From assembly GCF_017355935.1 (NCBI RefSeq), contig NZ_JAFIQT010000006.1:186001-250000 (forward strand): a DNA stretch of 64,000 bases, given 5' to 3'. The position numbers and the translations under genes are program-made. A model generated the notes under the pieces. The model was not told the origin of the DNA, ran no database searches, and saw only the letters and a program-made list of their open reading frames with translations. This document shows, piece after piece, positions 9,059 to 17,923 of this stretch. The stretch's first letter is position 1; every line of letters starts with the position of its first letter. Source of the stretch: Telluribacter humicola (GTDB lineage Bacteria > Bacteroidota > Bacteroidia > Cytophagales > Spirosomataceae).

Positions 9059-10717
9059 ATGAATAGAAGAGATTTTATACAACTGTCGGGTCTGGGATTT
9101 GGGGCCTTCATGGTACCCTCTGCACTGGAGGCAGGTGTACCCGTGTTGGGCCAGTCGGTAGTGGCCGAGAGGCTGCTGGAACCGGGAGCTGATGTAGCCG
9201 TCAAGAAAAAGATGGCGGACATTGCCCTGAATACGGCCAAATCAAAAGGAGCCACCTATGCCGACGTGCGCATCGGGCGCTACTTGCAGCAGTACCTGTT
9301 TACGAGAGAGAACAAAGTACAAAATATTGTCAATGCCGAATCCTACGGTGTGGGCATCCGGGTGATTGCCAATGATACCTGGGGCTTTTCGGCTACCAGC
9401 GACGTGACTCCCGAAGGTATTGCCAAATGTACCGAGACTGCAGTAGCCATTGCCAAAGCCAATTCCAAAATCCAGAAGGAACCGGTACAGCTGGCTCCGC
9501 AAAAAGGAGTAGGGGAAGTAAGCTGGAAAACACCATTGACTAAAAATGCCTTCCAGATACCCGTGCAGGAGAAGATAGACCTGCTGATGAAGGTAAACAG
9601 CGAAGCCATGAAGAACGGCGCTGGCTTCGTAACCTCTAATTTATTCTTTATCAACGAGCAGAAGTACTTTGCTTCTACCGACGGCTCCTACATCGACCAG
9701 GATGTACACCGCATCTGGCCAACCTTTACCGTAACGGCCATAGACAAGCAGGCCGGTAAGTTCAAAACCCGTGACGCTTTGAGTTCACCCATGGGTATGG
9801 GTTACGAGTATCTGGATGGACTGGCTTCCGAAAAGATACCCGGCCCCAACGGACTGGTAGGCTACCGGAAGTCATATGATATGGTGGAAGATGCGATACT
9901 GGCGGCCAAGCAAGCGCGGGAGAAGCTCACGGCCAAATCAGTACAACCCGGCAAGTACGACCTGGTACTGGATCCCAATCACCTTGGACTAACGATCCAC
10001 GAGTCAGTAGGTCACCCGCTGGAACTGGACCGGGTACTAGGCTACGAGGCCAACTACGCTGGTACCAGCTTTGCTACATTGGACAAGTGGAAGACCAAGG
10101 ACTTCAACTACGGCAGCAAGCTTGTCAATATTGTCGCCGATAAAACACAGGAGCATACTCTTGGCGCCGTAGGCTACGACGACGAGGGAGTACCTACCAA
10201 GGAGTGGGATCTGATTAAGGACGGTATACTGGTCAACTACCAGGCAATCCGTGATCAGGCGGCTATCATTGGTGAGAAGGAATCGCACGGCTGCTGCTAC
10301 GCCGATGACTGGAGCTCCATCCAGTTTCAGCGCATGCCGAACGTATCGCTACGACCCGGTACCGAAAAGCGGAATGTAGCGGAAATGATCAAAGGCGTAG
10401 ACAAGGGTATCTATATCATCGGACGAGGCTCGTATTCCATTGATCAGCAGCGGTACAACTTCCAGTTTGGCGGACAGCTATTTTACGAGATCAAAAACGG
10501 TGAAATCGTAGGCATGCTGGATGACGTAGCTTACCAATCCAACACCCAGGAATTCTGGAACTCCTGTGCGCAGCTTTGCGATAAGGACGACTACCGTACC
10601 TTCGGCTCATTCTTTGACGGAAAGGGACAACCCTCGCAGGTTAGTGCGGTGTCGCACGGTAGCTCTACGACCCGTTTTAACGGCGTAAACGTCATCAACA
10701 CCGGAAGAAAAATTTAA
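9059..10717 (+). CDS. tldD: TldD-family metalloprotease, copy 1, with Tat-type N-terminus
   Basis: 552 residues. TldD/TldE (PmbA) form a heterodimer that cleaves peptides; in Escherichia coli it matures microcin B17 and degrades CcdA. The zinc motif HExxxH is intact at H314-E315 to H319 (HESVGHPLELDR), so this is the active subunit. The N-terminus carries a twin-arginine-like signal, NRRDFIQL, followed by a Gly-rich hydrophobic stretch (residues 9-27), which is absent from the cytosolic E. coli enzyme. It is followed 20 bases later by its partner tldE, and a near-identical pair lies downstream. The C-terminal Gly-Asp-rich part (QFGGQLFYEI, SHGSSTTRFNGVN) is typical of the family. Confidence 0.92.
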   Translation: MNRRDFIQLSGLGFGAFMVPSALEAGVPVLGQSVVAERLLEPGADVAVKKKMADIALNTAKSKGATYADVRIGRYLQQYLFTRENKVQNIVNAESYGVGIRVIANDTWGFSATSDVTPEGIAKCTETAVAIAKANSKIQKEPVQLAPQKGVGEVSWKTPLTKNAFQIPVQEKIDLLMKVNSEAMKNGAGFVTSNLFFINEQKYFASTDGSYIDQDVHRIWPTFTVTAIDKQAGKFKTRDALSSPMGMGYEYLDGLASEKIPGPNGLVGYRKSYDMVEDAILAAKQAREKLTAKSVQPGKYDLVLDPNHLGLTIHESVGHPLELDRVLGYEANYAGTSFATLDKWKTKDFNYGSKLVNIVADKTQEHTLGAVGYDDEGVPTKEWDLIKDGILVNYQAIRDQAAIIGEKESHGCCYADDWSSIQFQRMPNVSLRPGTEKRNVAEMIKGVDKGIYIIGRGSYSIDQQRYNFQFGGQLFYEIKNGEIVGMLDDVAYQSNTQEFWNSCAQLCDKDDYRTFGSFFDGKGQPSQVSAVSHGSSTTRFNGVNVINTGRKI

Positions 10718-10737
10718 CTCCTCGACTAGTTACTATC

Positions 10738-12054
10738 ATGGCTACCTTATCCAAAGAAGAAGCTAAGAAAATAATAGATAAAGTACTGGCTTTCTCTAAA
10801 GCCGACGAAATGAGCGTGAACCTGAACGGGAGCCGTACCGGCAATATCCGTTATGCGCGCAACTCCGTATCGACCAGTGGCGAAACCAATAACCTGTCGC
10901 TTTCCGTCACCGCGGTATATGGGAAGCGTTCGGGGACGGCCACCATCAACGAGTTCGATGATGCCTCACTGGAGAAGACCGTTAGAAGAGCCGAAGAGAT
11001 AGCCCGTCTGGCTCCGGAGAACCCGGAGTACATACCCATGCTCGGTCCGCAGAAGTACATCGATACGCCTACCTACTTTGAGAGCACGGCTAAGATTGAT
11101 CCCGCATTCAGAGCGCAGGCCGCTTTTGACAGCATCGACCCCTGCAGCAAGAAAAACCTCACTGCAGCGGGCTATATGGAGGATACAACCGGATTTTCGG
11201 CCATTGGGAACAGCAAAGGCCTGTTTGGATACAACAAAGCTACCTCCGTTGATTTTTCTATCACCGTTAGAACCAACGATGGACTAGGCTCAGGCTATGC
11301 TAAACGGGATGTCAACGACGCGGCTCAGCTCAATACCCGGTCTGCCACCGAAGTCGCCATGCAGAAAGCGCTGGCCTCAAGTACCGCCCGCGCGCTGGAA
11401 CCCGGTAAGTACACAGTCATACTCGAGCCGGCAGCTTCCATTGATCTTCTGCAGAATATGATGCGGAGTATGGATGCCCGCAATGCGGACGAAGGTCGGA
11501 GCTTCCTCAGTAAAAGAGGAGGAGGTACCCGACTGGGTGAAAAGCTCTTTGATGAGCGGGTGAATATTTACTCCGACCCCACCAGCGTCGACAATCCGGA
11601 CGCACCATTCGCGGGTGACGGACGTCCGCAGGAAAAAGTAATGTGGGTTGAAAACGGGGTAGTCAAAAACATGTTCTACTCCCGCTTCTGGGCACAGGAA
11701 AAAGACGTAAAGGCCGTTCCCTCACCTTCAGGCATTATCATGGCCGGCGGCACGGAGTCACTCGCTGATATGATCCGGAATACTGAGAAGGGGATACTGG
11801 TGACGCGCCTGTGGTACATCCGGGCCGTTGACCCTCAGACGCTACTATACACCGGACTTACCCGCGATGGTACGTTCTACATCGAGAATGGTAAAATAAA
11901 GTATCCGGTCAAGAACTTCCGCTTCAACGAAAGTCCGGTCATCATGCTGAACAACCTCGAAGCTATGGGCAAACCCATACGTGTGAACGGTAGTATGGTA
12001 CCTCCCCTGAAGATCCGTGACTTTACCTTTACCTCACTTTCTGACGCGGTATAG
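10738..12054 (+). CDS. tldE: TldE/PmbA-family protein, copy 1
   Basis: 438 residues, the usual length of the non-zinc subunit of the TldD/TldE protease. It has no HExxxH motif and no signal peptide (it begins MATLSKEEAKKIIDKVL). Family phrases include IRYARNSVSTSGE near the N-terminus, SMDARNADEGRSFLSKRGG, and the C-terminal NGKIKYPVKNFRFNESPV that shapes the active site with TldD. The 20-base gap to tldD indicates co-transcription. The lack of a signal here, next to a Tat-type signal on TldD, suggests either that the complex is exported together or that the TldD N-terminus is not a true signal. An imperfect end signal, the hairpin 12068-12102, follows. Confidence 0.92.
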   Translation: MATLSKEEAKKIIDKVLAFSKADEMSVNLNGSRTGNIRYARNSVSTSGETNNLSLSVTAVYGKRSGTATINEFDDASLEKTVRRAEEIARLAPENPEYIPMLGPQKYIDTPTYFESTAKIDPAFRAQAAFDSIDPCSKKNLTAAGYMEDTTGFSAIGNSKGLFGYNKATSVDFSITVRTNDGLGSGYAKRDVNDAAQLNTRSATEVAMQKALASSTARALEPGKYTVILEPAASIDLLQNMMRSMDARNADEGRSFLSKRGGGTRLGEKLFDERVNIYSDPTSVDNPDAPFAGDGRPQEKVMWVENGVVKNMFYSRFWAQEKDVKAVPSPSGIIMAGGTESLADMIRNTEKGILVTRLWYIRAVDPQTLLYTGLTRDGTFYIENGKIKYPVKNFRFNESPVIMLNNLEAMGKPIRVNGSMVPPLKIRDFTFTSLSDAV

Positions 12055-12067
12055 TCAAGGAAGGATA

Positions 12068-12102
12068 GTGAGACAGCCGGTTCTATGTTCTTGCTGTCTC
12101 AC
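12068..12102 (+). terminator. Hairpin after the first tldDE pair
   Basis: Perfect ten-base stem GTGAGACAGC (12068-12077) and GCTGTCTCAC (12093-12102), 13 bases after the tldE stop. No T run follows, so it may attenuate or protect the RNA end rather than terminate by itself. Confidence 0.4.
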
Positions 12103-12278
12103 GACCTTAAAAGCCATAACCGTTCACAACTCTAAAATTCCACATATCCTTTTGTCATAGCAGCTTTCAAACTCTTTGCTTAAACTTGTTAGTTGGAGGT
12201 AAAGGTATAACCAGTTTATATACAGATACTTGCCTAAACTAAGTTAAAGTTGCTTTGTACTTCATTATACACTTAACC

Positions 12279-12295
12279 AGGAGGAACTACCCTTG
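12279..12295 (+). promoter_or_regulatory. Shine-Dalgarno site supporting a TTG start of the second tldD
   Basis: AGGAGG at 12279-12284 stands 8 bases before TTG (12293). Strong Shine-Dalgarno sites are uncommon in this phylum. Combined with alignment to the copy 1 start MNRRDFIQL, this fixes the unusual TTG start. Confidence 0.55.
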
Positions 12296-13933
12296 AATCG
12301 CAGAGATTTTATCCAACTTACCGGTATGGGAGCCGGAGCTTTTATGCTACCCAACATTCCCGTATCCGGTCGCCCCGTTGCTCCGGAGGAACTACTTACC
12401 TCTGGTGTGGACGTAGCCATGAAGAAACGCCTGGCCGACGCTGCCCTGAATGCCGCCAAAGCCAAAGGAGCCAGCTATACCGACGTACGCATCGGGCGCT
12501 ACCTGAACCAGTACGTGATGACCCGCGAAGACAAAGTACAGAACATTGTCAACACCGAGTCGTACGGAGTAGGGGTACGCGTAATTGCCGATGGCTGCTG
12601 GGGCTTTGCCGCCGTAGTAGATGCCAAGAGTGAAGCCCAGACGGCTCGTGCGGCTGAGGAAGCGGTAGCTATTGCCAAGGCCAACGCCAAGCTCATGAAA
12701 GAGCCGGTACAACTGGCACCTCAGAAAGGCTATGGCGAAGTAAGCTGGAAAGCTCCCATCCAACGCAATGCCTTTGAAGTACCCATTCAGGAGAAGGTAG
12801 ACTTGCTGCTGGGGGTGAATGCCGCCGCTATGAAAAACGGAGCCAACTTCGTGAACTCGGTGCTCTTCATGGTCAACGAGCAGAAGTACTTCGCTTCATC
12901 AGATGGCTCCTACATTGATCAGGATGTTCACCGCATCTGGCCGGTATTCAACGTTACGTCCATTGATCAGAAGTCGGGTAAGTTTGAGACCCGTCAGTCA
13001 CTGAGTGCTCCCATGGGGATGGGTTATGAGTACCTGCAGTCGAACCCCAAAGATAAGGTAACCGGTATCACGACCCGCTACAACAAAGGGTACGATATGC
13101 TGGAAGATGTCATAGCCGCTGCCCAGCAGACTAAGCAGAAGCTAACTGCCAAGTCAGTTGAGGCCGGGAAGTACGATCTGATCCTCGACCCCTCGCACCT
13201 GTGGCTCACGATCCACGAGTCGGTTGGCCACCCGCTAGAGCTGGACCGGGTACTGGGCTATGAGGCCAACTTTGCCGGTACCTCTTTCGCTACCCTGGAT
13301 AAGTGGAAAACCAAAGACTTTAACTACGGCAGCAAACAGGTCAATCTGTTTGCTGATAAAACGCAGGAAGGTTCGCTGGGAGCCGTAGGCTGGGACGACG
13401 AAGGTGTCAAGACCAAGCGCTGGGATCTGGTGAAGGATGGTACACTGGTCAACTACCAGGCCATCCGTGATCAGGTACATATTATCGGTGAGAACGAGTC
13501 GCAGGGCTGTTGCTACGCCGATAGCTGGGGTTCGGTGCAGTTCCAACGGATGGCCAACGTGTCGCTGGCTCCGGGCAAAGACCAACTATCCGTAGAAGAG
13601 ATGATCAAGGGGGTCGAGAAGGGCATCTACATCATTGGCGACGGTTCATTTTCCATCGATCAGCAGCGGTACAACTTTCAGTTTGGTGGCCAATTGTACT
13701 ACGAGATCAAGGAGGGCAAGATAGCCGGTATGCTCAAAGATGTATCCTACCAGTCCAATACGCAGGAATTCTGGAATTCGTGTGTGCAGGTATGTGACGA
13801 GCGGGATTACCGTCTGGGAGGCTCCTTCTTCGATGGAAAAGGTCAGCCTATGCAGGTGAGTGCCGTCTCGCACGGTAGCTCTACCGCCCGTTTTAACGGT
13901 GTTAACGTTATTAATACCGCTCGTAAGATCTAA
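12293..13933 (+). CDS. tldD: TldD-family metalloprotease, copy 2, with Tat-type N-terminus
   Basis: 546 residues, closely similar to the copy at 9059 along its whole length (compare LDRVLGYEAN and DKWKTKDFNYGSK in both). The zinc motif is intact at H308-E309 to H312, so it should be catalytically competent. The start codon is TTG; no ATG fits, and the resulting N-terminus NRRDFIQLTGMGAGAFMLP again has twin arginines before a Gly-rich hydrophobic segment. The sequences differ most near 45-60, 220-270 and in surface stretches, which would fit different substrates. The second tldE begins 29 bases later. Gene duplication is the direct reading; whether the two pairs mix subunits is not visible. 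Confidence 0.92.
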   Translation: MNRRDFIQLTGMGAGAFMLPNIPVSGRPVAPEELLTSGVDVAMKKRLADAALNAAKAKGASYTDVRIGRYLNQYVMTREDKVQNIVNTESYGVGVRVIADGCWGFAAVVDAKSEAQTARAAEEAVAIAKANAKLMKEPVQLAPQKGYGEVSWKAPIQRNAFEVPIQEKVDLLLGVNAAAMKNGANFVNSVLFMVNEQKYFASSDGSYIDQDVHRIWPVFNVTSIDQKSGKFETRQSLSAPMGMGYEYLQSNPKDKVTGITTRYNKGYDMLEDVIAAAQQTKQKLTAKSVEAGKYDLILDPSHLWLTIHESVGHPLELDRVLGYEANFAGTSFATLDKWKTKDFNYGSKQVNLFADKTQEGSLGAVGWDDEGVKTKRWDLVKDGTLVNYQAIRDQVHIIGENESQGCCYADSWGSVQFQRMANVSLAPGKDQLSVEEMIKGVEKGIYIIGDGSFSIDQQRYNFQFGGQLYYEIKEGKIAGMLKDVSYQSNTQEFWNSCVQVCDERDYRLGGSFFDGKGQPMQVSAVSHGSSTARFNGVNVINTARKI

Positions 13934-13962
13934 CCACTACTCATCAACGCTAAGCATAAGAC

Positions 13963-15300
13963 ATGTCCATAATACTATCAGAATCGGAAGCTAAGGCCCT
14001 CCTGCAAAAAGCACTCAGCTACTCCAAAGCCGACGAATGTGTGGTGAACCTACTGGGTGAGCAGCGGGGCAACCTGCGCTACGCCCGCAACGAAGTATCG
14101 ACCAGCGGATCTTTGATTAATCAGAACCTGTCGGTACAATCGGCCTTTGGCAAAAAAGTAGGGGTAGCCAGCATTGATGAATTTGACGATGCTTCCATCG
14201 AGAAGGTGGTACGCCGGTCGGAAGAGCTGGCGCGTCTGGCTCCCGAAAATCCTGAATACGTAGGAGTACTGGGTCCACAGCAGTACCTGAAGTCAAACGG
14301 TTTCTTTGATTCAACCGCTAACATTACTCCGGCTACCCGCGCCGAAGCGGTAGCCAAAAGCCTGCAGTTAACTCGGGATGCCAAGCTAACCGCGGCGGGA
14401 TTCCTGCAGGATAATCGGGGGTACTCAGCCATGATGAACTCCAAGGGACTTTTTGCGTACTACCCCAGCACCAATGTCAACTACTCTTTGACCGTACGTA
14501 CCGAAGATGGTACCGGCTCAGGGTACGTAGCCCGCGGATACAGCGACTTCTCCAAACTGGACACCGCCGCCGCTACCCGCATTGCCATCGCGAAGTCGCG
14601 AGGCTCAGCCGGAGCCAGAGCACTGGAGCCGGGTAAATACACCGTTATACTGGAACCTACCGCGGCCGCGGTACTACTGGAGAATATCTTCTATAGCATG
14701 GATGCCCGTAGCGCCGACGAAGGACGCTCCTTCCTGAGCAAGACGGGCGGTAAGACCAAGCTGGGGGAGAAGATTGTTGACGAACGCGTGAACATCTATT
14801 CAGACCCTACCCATCCCGAATTACCGGCTTCTCCCTGGTCGGATGATGGCCGTGCGCAGGAGAAGGTAAATTGGATTGAGAACGGGGTAGTAAAGAACCT
14901 GGCTTATTCTCGTTTCTGGGCGCAGAAGCAAGGGGTGAAAGCCGTACCTAATCCGAACAACGTGATTATGGCGGGCGGAAATCAGTCTCTGGAAGATATG
15001 ATCAAATCCACCCAGCGGGGTATACTGGTTACTAAGCTCTGGTACATCCGTTCGGTAGATCCGCAGACGCTGCTCCTGACCGGCCTTACTCGTGATGGTA
15101 CGTTCTACATTGAGAACGGCAAGATCAAGCATCCGGTGAAGAACTTCCGCTTCAACGAAAGCCCCATCATTATGCTCAACAACCTGGAAGCCCTGGGTAA
15201 GCCGGAGCGGGTGGTAAGCACCGAATCCGAGACCAACTACCTGATCCCGCCCATGAAGATCCGGGAGTTTACCTTTACCTCACTGTCAGATGCGGTGTAG
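13963..15300 (+). CDS. tldE: TldE/PmbA-family protein, copy 2
   Basis: 445 residues, the inactive or scaffold-type partner of the second TldD. It shares with copy 1 the phrases RYARNEVSTSG, SMDARSADEGRSFLSKTGG, WYIRSVDPQTLL and NGKIKHPVKNFRFNESP, and both end in REFTFTSLSDAV-like sequence. It lacks HExxxH and any export signal. Compared with copy 1 it has a few extra residues near the C-terminus (after PERVV). It is part of the same plus-strand run as the MoxR operon, which begins 149 bases downstream, so a shared transcript is possible but not shown. Confidence 0.92.
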   Translation: MSIILSESEAKALLQKALSYSKADECVVNLLGEQRGNLRYARNEVSTSGSLINQNLSVQSAFGKKVGVASIDEFDDASIEKVVRRSEELARLAPENPEYVGVLGPQQYLKSNGFFDSTANITPATRAEAVAKSLQLTRDAKLTAAGFLQDNRGYSAMMNSKGLFAYYPSTNVNYSLTVRTEDGTGSGYVARGYSDFSKLDTAAATRIAIAKSRGSAGARALEPGKYTVILEPTAAAVLLENIFYSMDARSADEGRSFLSKTGGKTKLGEKIVDERVNIYSDPTHPELPASPWSDDGRAQEKVNWIENGVVKNLAYSRFWAQKQGVKAVPNPNNVIMAGGNQSLEDMIKSTQRGILVTKLWYIRSVDPQTLLLTGLTRDGTFYIENGKIKHPVKNFRFNESPIIMLNNLEALGKPERVVSTESETNYLIPPMKIREFTFTSLSDAV

Positions 15301-15448
15301 TTGGTGCTTTAATGGTAGAAGTATTGTTGTAAGAATATCAGGTAGTTAACTAGTTAAAGTTGCTATAAATACCAGTAAATGAATATGAGCGGATACCCAT
15401 CCAGCGTTGCCCTATGGAGTAGTTCTTATTCATAAATAGTAATCTGTT

Positions 15449-16066
15449 TTGAAGCCGTTTTTCTTTACCCGTATTCAATATAATTCCGGAAACTGGGACA
15501 CTGACCAGCGGATGCCATCCAATCTGATGCATTCGCTGGTACAGTATACCACCATCCCGGTTGACCAGAAGGAGCGTGTAGTACAGCTCAGCAGTAATGA
15601 TATCTTTAGGAGTCCGTTCTGCTACCTGAGCGGACATAAACTGGTGGAGTTTTCCAGCCAGGAGCGGGACCACTTCCGCAGCTACGTACATAACGGGGGT
15701 TTCGTGTTTGTGGACGATTGCAACCACGATATTGATGGCCTTTTTGCCAAATCGTTTGAGCAGGAGATGGCCCGGACCTTTGGCGCCAAAGCCCTGCAGA
15801 AAATTCCCAATACCCACCCCCTGTACACCTGCTTTTTTAAGTTTGAAGAAGGGCCGCCTACTACTTCCTTCGAGCTCAATGGCTGGGGGGATGACCTAGT
15901 ACATGACTACCTCAAAGCCATCACCATCAACGGCCGCATCGGAGTCCTGTACAGCAACAAAGACTATGGCTGTGAGTGGGACTACGACTTCCGCAACAAG
16001 CGATTTCTGGCCGAAGACAATACTAAATTTGGTGTCAATATTGTCACCTATGCACTAACCGTATAA
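15449..16066 (+). CDS. DUF4159 protein
   Basis: 205 residues. The start is a TTG at 15449, since an in-frame stop (15440-15442) lies just upstream and the family N-terminus F-x-R-x-Q-Y-x-S-G-N-W-D-x-D-x-R-M-P is present immediately (residues 6-22). Other family signs are FVFVDDCNHD (around residues 90-99), the tail GVLYSNKDYGCEWDYDF and ASN/ATYAL-like C-terminus. No signal peptide or membrane segment. The family is unassigned; it recurrently sits beside MoxR/DUF58 genes, and here its stop lies 2 bases before the MoxR start, so it is the first gene of that operon. The FVFVDD segment suggests a Rossmann or amidotransferase-like core, which is an inference only. Confidence 0.85.
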   Translation: MKPFFFTRIQYNSGNWDTDQRMPSNLMHSLVQYTTIPVDQKERVVQLSSNDIFRSPFCYLSGHKLVEFSSQERDHFRSYVHNGGFVFVDDCNHDIDGLFAKSFEQEMARTFGAKALQKIPNTHPLYTCFFKFEEGPPTTSFELNGWGDDLVHDYLKAITINGRIGVLYSNKDYGCEWDYDFRNKRFLAEDNTKFGVNIVTYALTV

Positions 16067-16068
16067 TC

Positions 16069-17043
16069 GTGGAAACACAGGAACTGACACATTATAAATC
16101 TCTGATAGAAAAGCTGCCGCTGTTAAATAAGGAAATTGGTAAGGTGATAGTAGGGCAGCAGGAGGCTATAAATCAAATACTTATCTCGCTGCTGGCTGGT
16201 GGACACTGTCTGCTGGAAGGAGTACCCGGGCTGGCCAAGACCTTGATGGTTCGGACCATGTCGGAAGCCCTGGATATGAGTTTTAAGAGGATTCAGTTTA
16301 CGCCCGACCTCATGCCCGGCGACATAGTTGGGACCGAGATTCTGGAAGAAGATCACGACACCGGAAAGAAGTTTTTCAAGTTCAACAAGGGGCCCATCTT
16401 TGCCAATATAGTACTGGCCGACGAGATCAACCGCACCCCGCCCAAAACACAGGCGGCCCTGCTGGAAGCCATGCAGGAGTACAAGGTAACCTACGGAGGG
16501 AATGACTACCCGTTGCCCCGGCCCTTCCTGATCATTGCCACCCAAAATCCCATCGAACAGGCCGGTACCTACCCACTACCCGAAGCCCAACTCGACCGCT
16601 TTCTCTTGTATATTAAACTGAGCTACCCCTCTGAGCAGGAGGAGCTGGATGTACTCCGTAGTACCACCGGTACCAAGGTACCCAACCTTCAGACCATTCT
16701 TACCGATCAGGAGATTATGGACCTTCAGCAGCTGGTCCGGCAGGTTCATATCAGTGATGATTTGCTGACAACTATCAACCGGCTAGTCCGGGCTTCCCGT
16801 CCTGAGGGAACCGATTCGGCTTATGTGAAGCAGTGGTGTAACTGGGGGGCCGGACCACGGGCGGGGCAGGCGCTGGTACTTTGCGCCAAAGCCCGGGCGG
16901 TACTACGGGGTCGCTTCTCGGTGATACCGGAAGATATCCAAACCCTGGCCTATCCGATCCTGCGCCACCGGATCGCGATGAATTTCAAAGCGGAGGCCGA
17001 AGGCATTACTACGGATGATGTGGTAAGGGAGTTGTTAAAGTAA
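16069..17043 (+). CDS. MoxR-family AAA+ ATPase
   Basis: 324 residues starting at GTG. Walker A is at 51-58 (GVPGLAKT), Walker B at IVLADE (115-119), and the family phrases INRTPPKTQAALLEAMQE, ATQNPIEQAGTYPLPEAQLDRF and the C-terminal lid (RVRASRPE-like region, GAGPRAGQAL) are complete. MoxR proteins are cytosolic chaperone-like ATPases that usually act with VWA/DUF58 proteins to mature or activate enzymes or membrane complexes. Here a DUF58 gene follows after 13 bases and three membrane proteins come next, so the ATPase probably acts on or through that membrane assembly. The client protein is unknown; the adjacent TldDE pairs are candidates by position. Confidence 0.95.
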   Translation: METQELTHYKSLIEKLPLLNKEIGKVIVGQQEAINQILISLLAGGHCLLEGVPGLAKTLMVRTMSEALDMSFKRIQFTPDLMPGDIVGTEILEEDHDTGKKFFKFNKGPIFANIVLADEINRTPPKTQAALLEAMQEYKVTYGGNDYPLPRPFLIIATQNPIEQAGTYPLPEAQLDRFLLYIKLSYPSEQEELDVLRSTTGTKVPNLQTILTDQEIMDLQQLVRQVHISDDLLTTINRLVRASRPEGTDSAYVKQWCNWGAGPRAGQALVLCAKARAVLRGRFSVIPEDIQTLAYPILRHRIAMNFKAEAEGITTDDVVRELLK

Positions 17044-17056
17044 AAGTTGAACGAAT

Positions 17057-17923
17057 ATGGCACTACTGGCAACGGAACTTATCAAACTCAACAACCTTCA
17101 ACTGGCCGGCAAACTGGTCAGTGACGAGCTGTTGTTGGGGATCCATGCCAGCAAACGTTCGGGCTCAGGTACAGAGTTTGAGCAGTACCGCCACTACGAA
17201 CCCGGCGATGATCCCAAGCGTATCGACTGGAAGCTCTATGCCCGTACGGCCAAGCACCTGGTGCGGGAGTCGGCTACGGAGAGTAATCTGCACATCCGTT
17301 TCCTGCTGGATTTATCAGGTTCGATGAACTATGAGGAGAACGGCATAAGCCGACTCCATTATGCGAAGCTCATCATGGCCTCTATGGCTTACATAGGGTA
17401 CCGCCAAAGCGATCAGATGAGCCTGTACACCCTGCACCAGGGAGACCTGCAGGCACTGGTACCTGCCGGCAAGCAAGCCTTCCAGAAAATCCTCTATGCT
17501 TTACAGAACGCTGAGGCATCGGGCCCCTGGCTCAATACGAATCCTGCTTTTCCTGATTTTCAGCAAAAGCAGAAAGAACTCCTCATCCTGGTATCGGACT
17601 TCCTGCAGGTAGGAGACGAATGGCTGCGGCTGATCCAGAATATAGCCAGTCCACGGCGTGAGATCGTTATTTTTCAGCTACTGGGTGATCAGGAGCTCGA
17701 CTTCCAGCTAAGTGGGTTCTACCGGTTCCGCGACTTGGAAACAGGACGGGAGGTAGAGTTGCAGGCCGAGGCTGTAAGGGAAAGATACCAGCAAGCTGCC
17801 AGTGAGTACCTGAGCAGGTTGGATGAATCACTTCGCCTGCCGCACGTTCACCTGATCCGAGCCCGGCTTACCGATCCGGTGGCGCTGGTACTAAAAGATT
17901 TTTTGACCCGACGTAAATTCTGA
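17057..17923 (+). CDS. DUF58 protein with VWA-like metal site
   Basis: 288 residues. The DUF58 signature RHYEPGDDPKRIDWKLYART occupies about 45-64. A VWA-like region begins at RFLLDLSGSM with D85-x-S87-x-S89, the first part of a MIDAS metal site, followed by LILVSDF. No membrane segment, so it is likely cytosolic and associated with the membrane partners. DUF58 proteins accompany MoxR ATPases and are thought to link the ATPase to its substrates. The stop codon overlaps the next start by one base (TGATG), indicating translational coupling. Confidence 0.93.
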   Translation: MALLATELIKLNNLQLAGKLVSDELLLGIHASKRSGSGTEFEQYRHYEPGDDPKRIDWKLYARTAKHLVRESATESNLHIRFLLDLSGSMNYEENGISRLHYAKLIMASMAYIGYRQSDQMSLYTLHQGDLQALVPAGKQAFQKILYALQNAEASGPWLNTNPAFPDFQQKQKELLILVSDFLQVGDEWLRLIQNIASPRREIVIFQLLGDQELDFQLSGFYRFRDLETGREVELQAEAVRERYQQAASEYLSRLDESLRLPHVHLIRARLTDPVALVLKDFLTRRKF

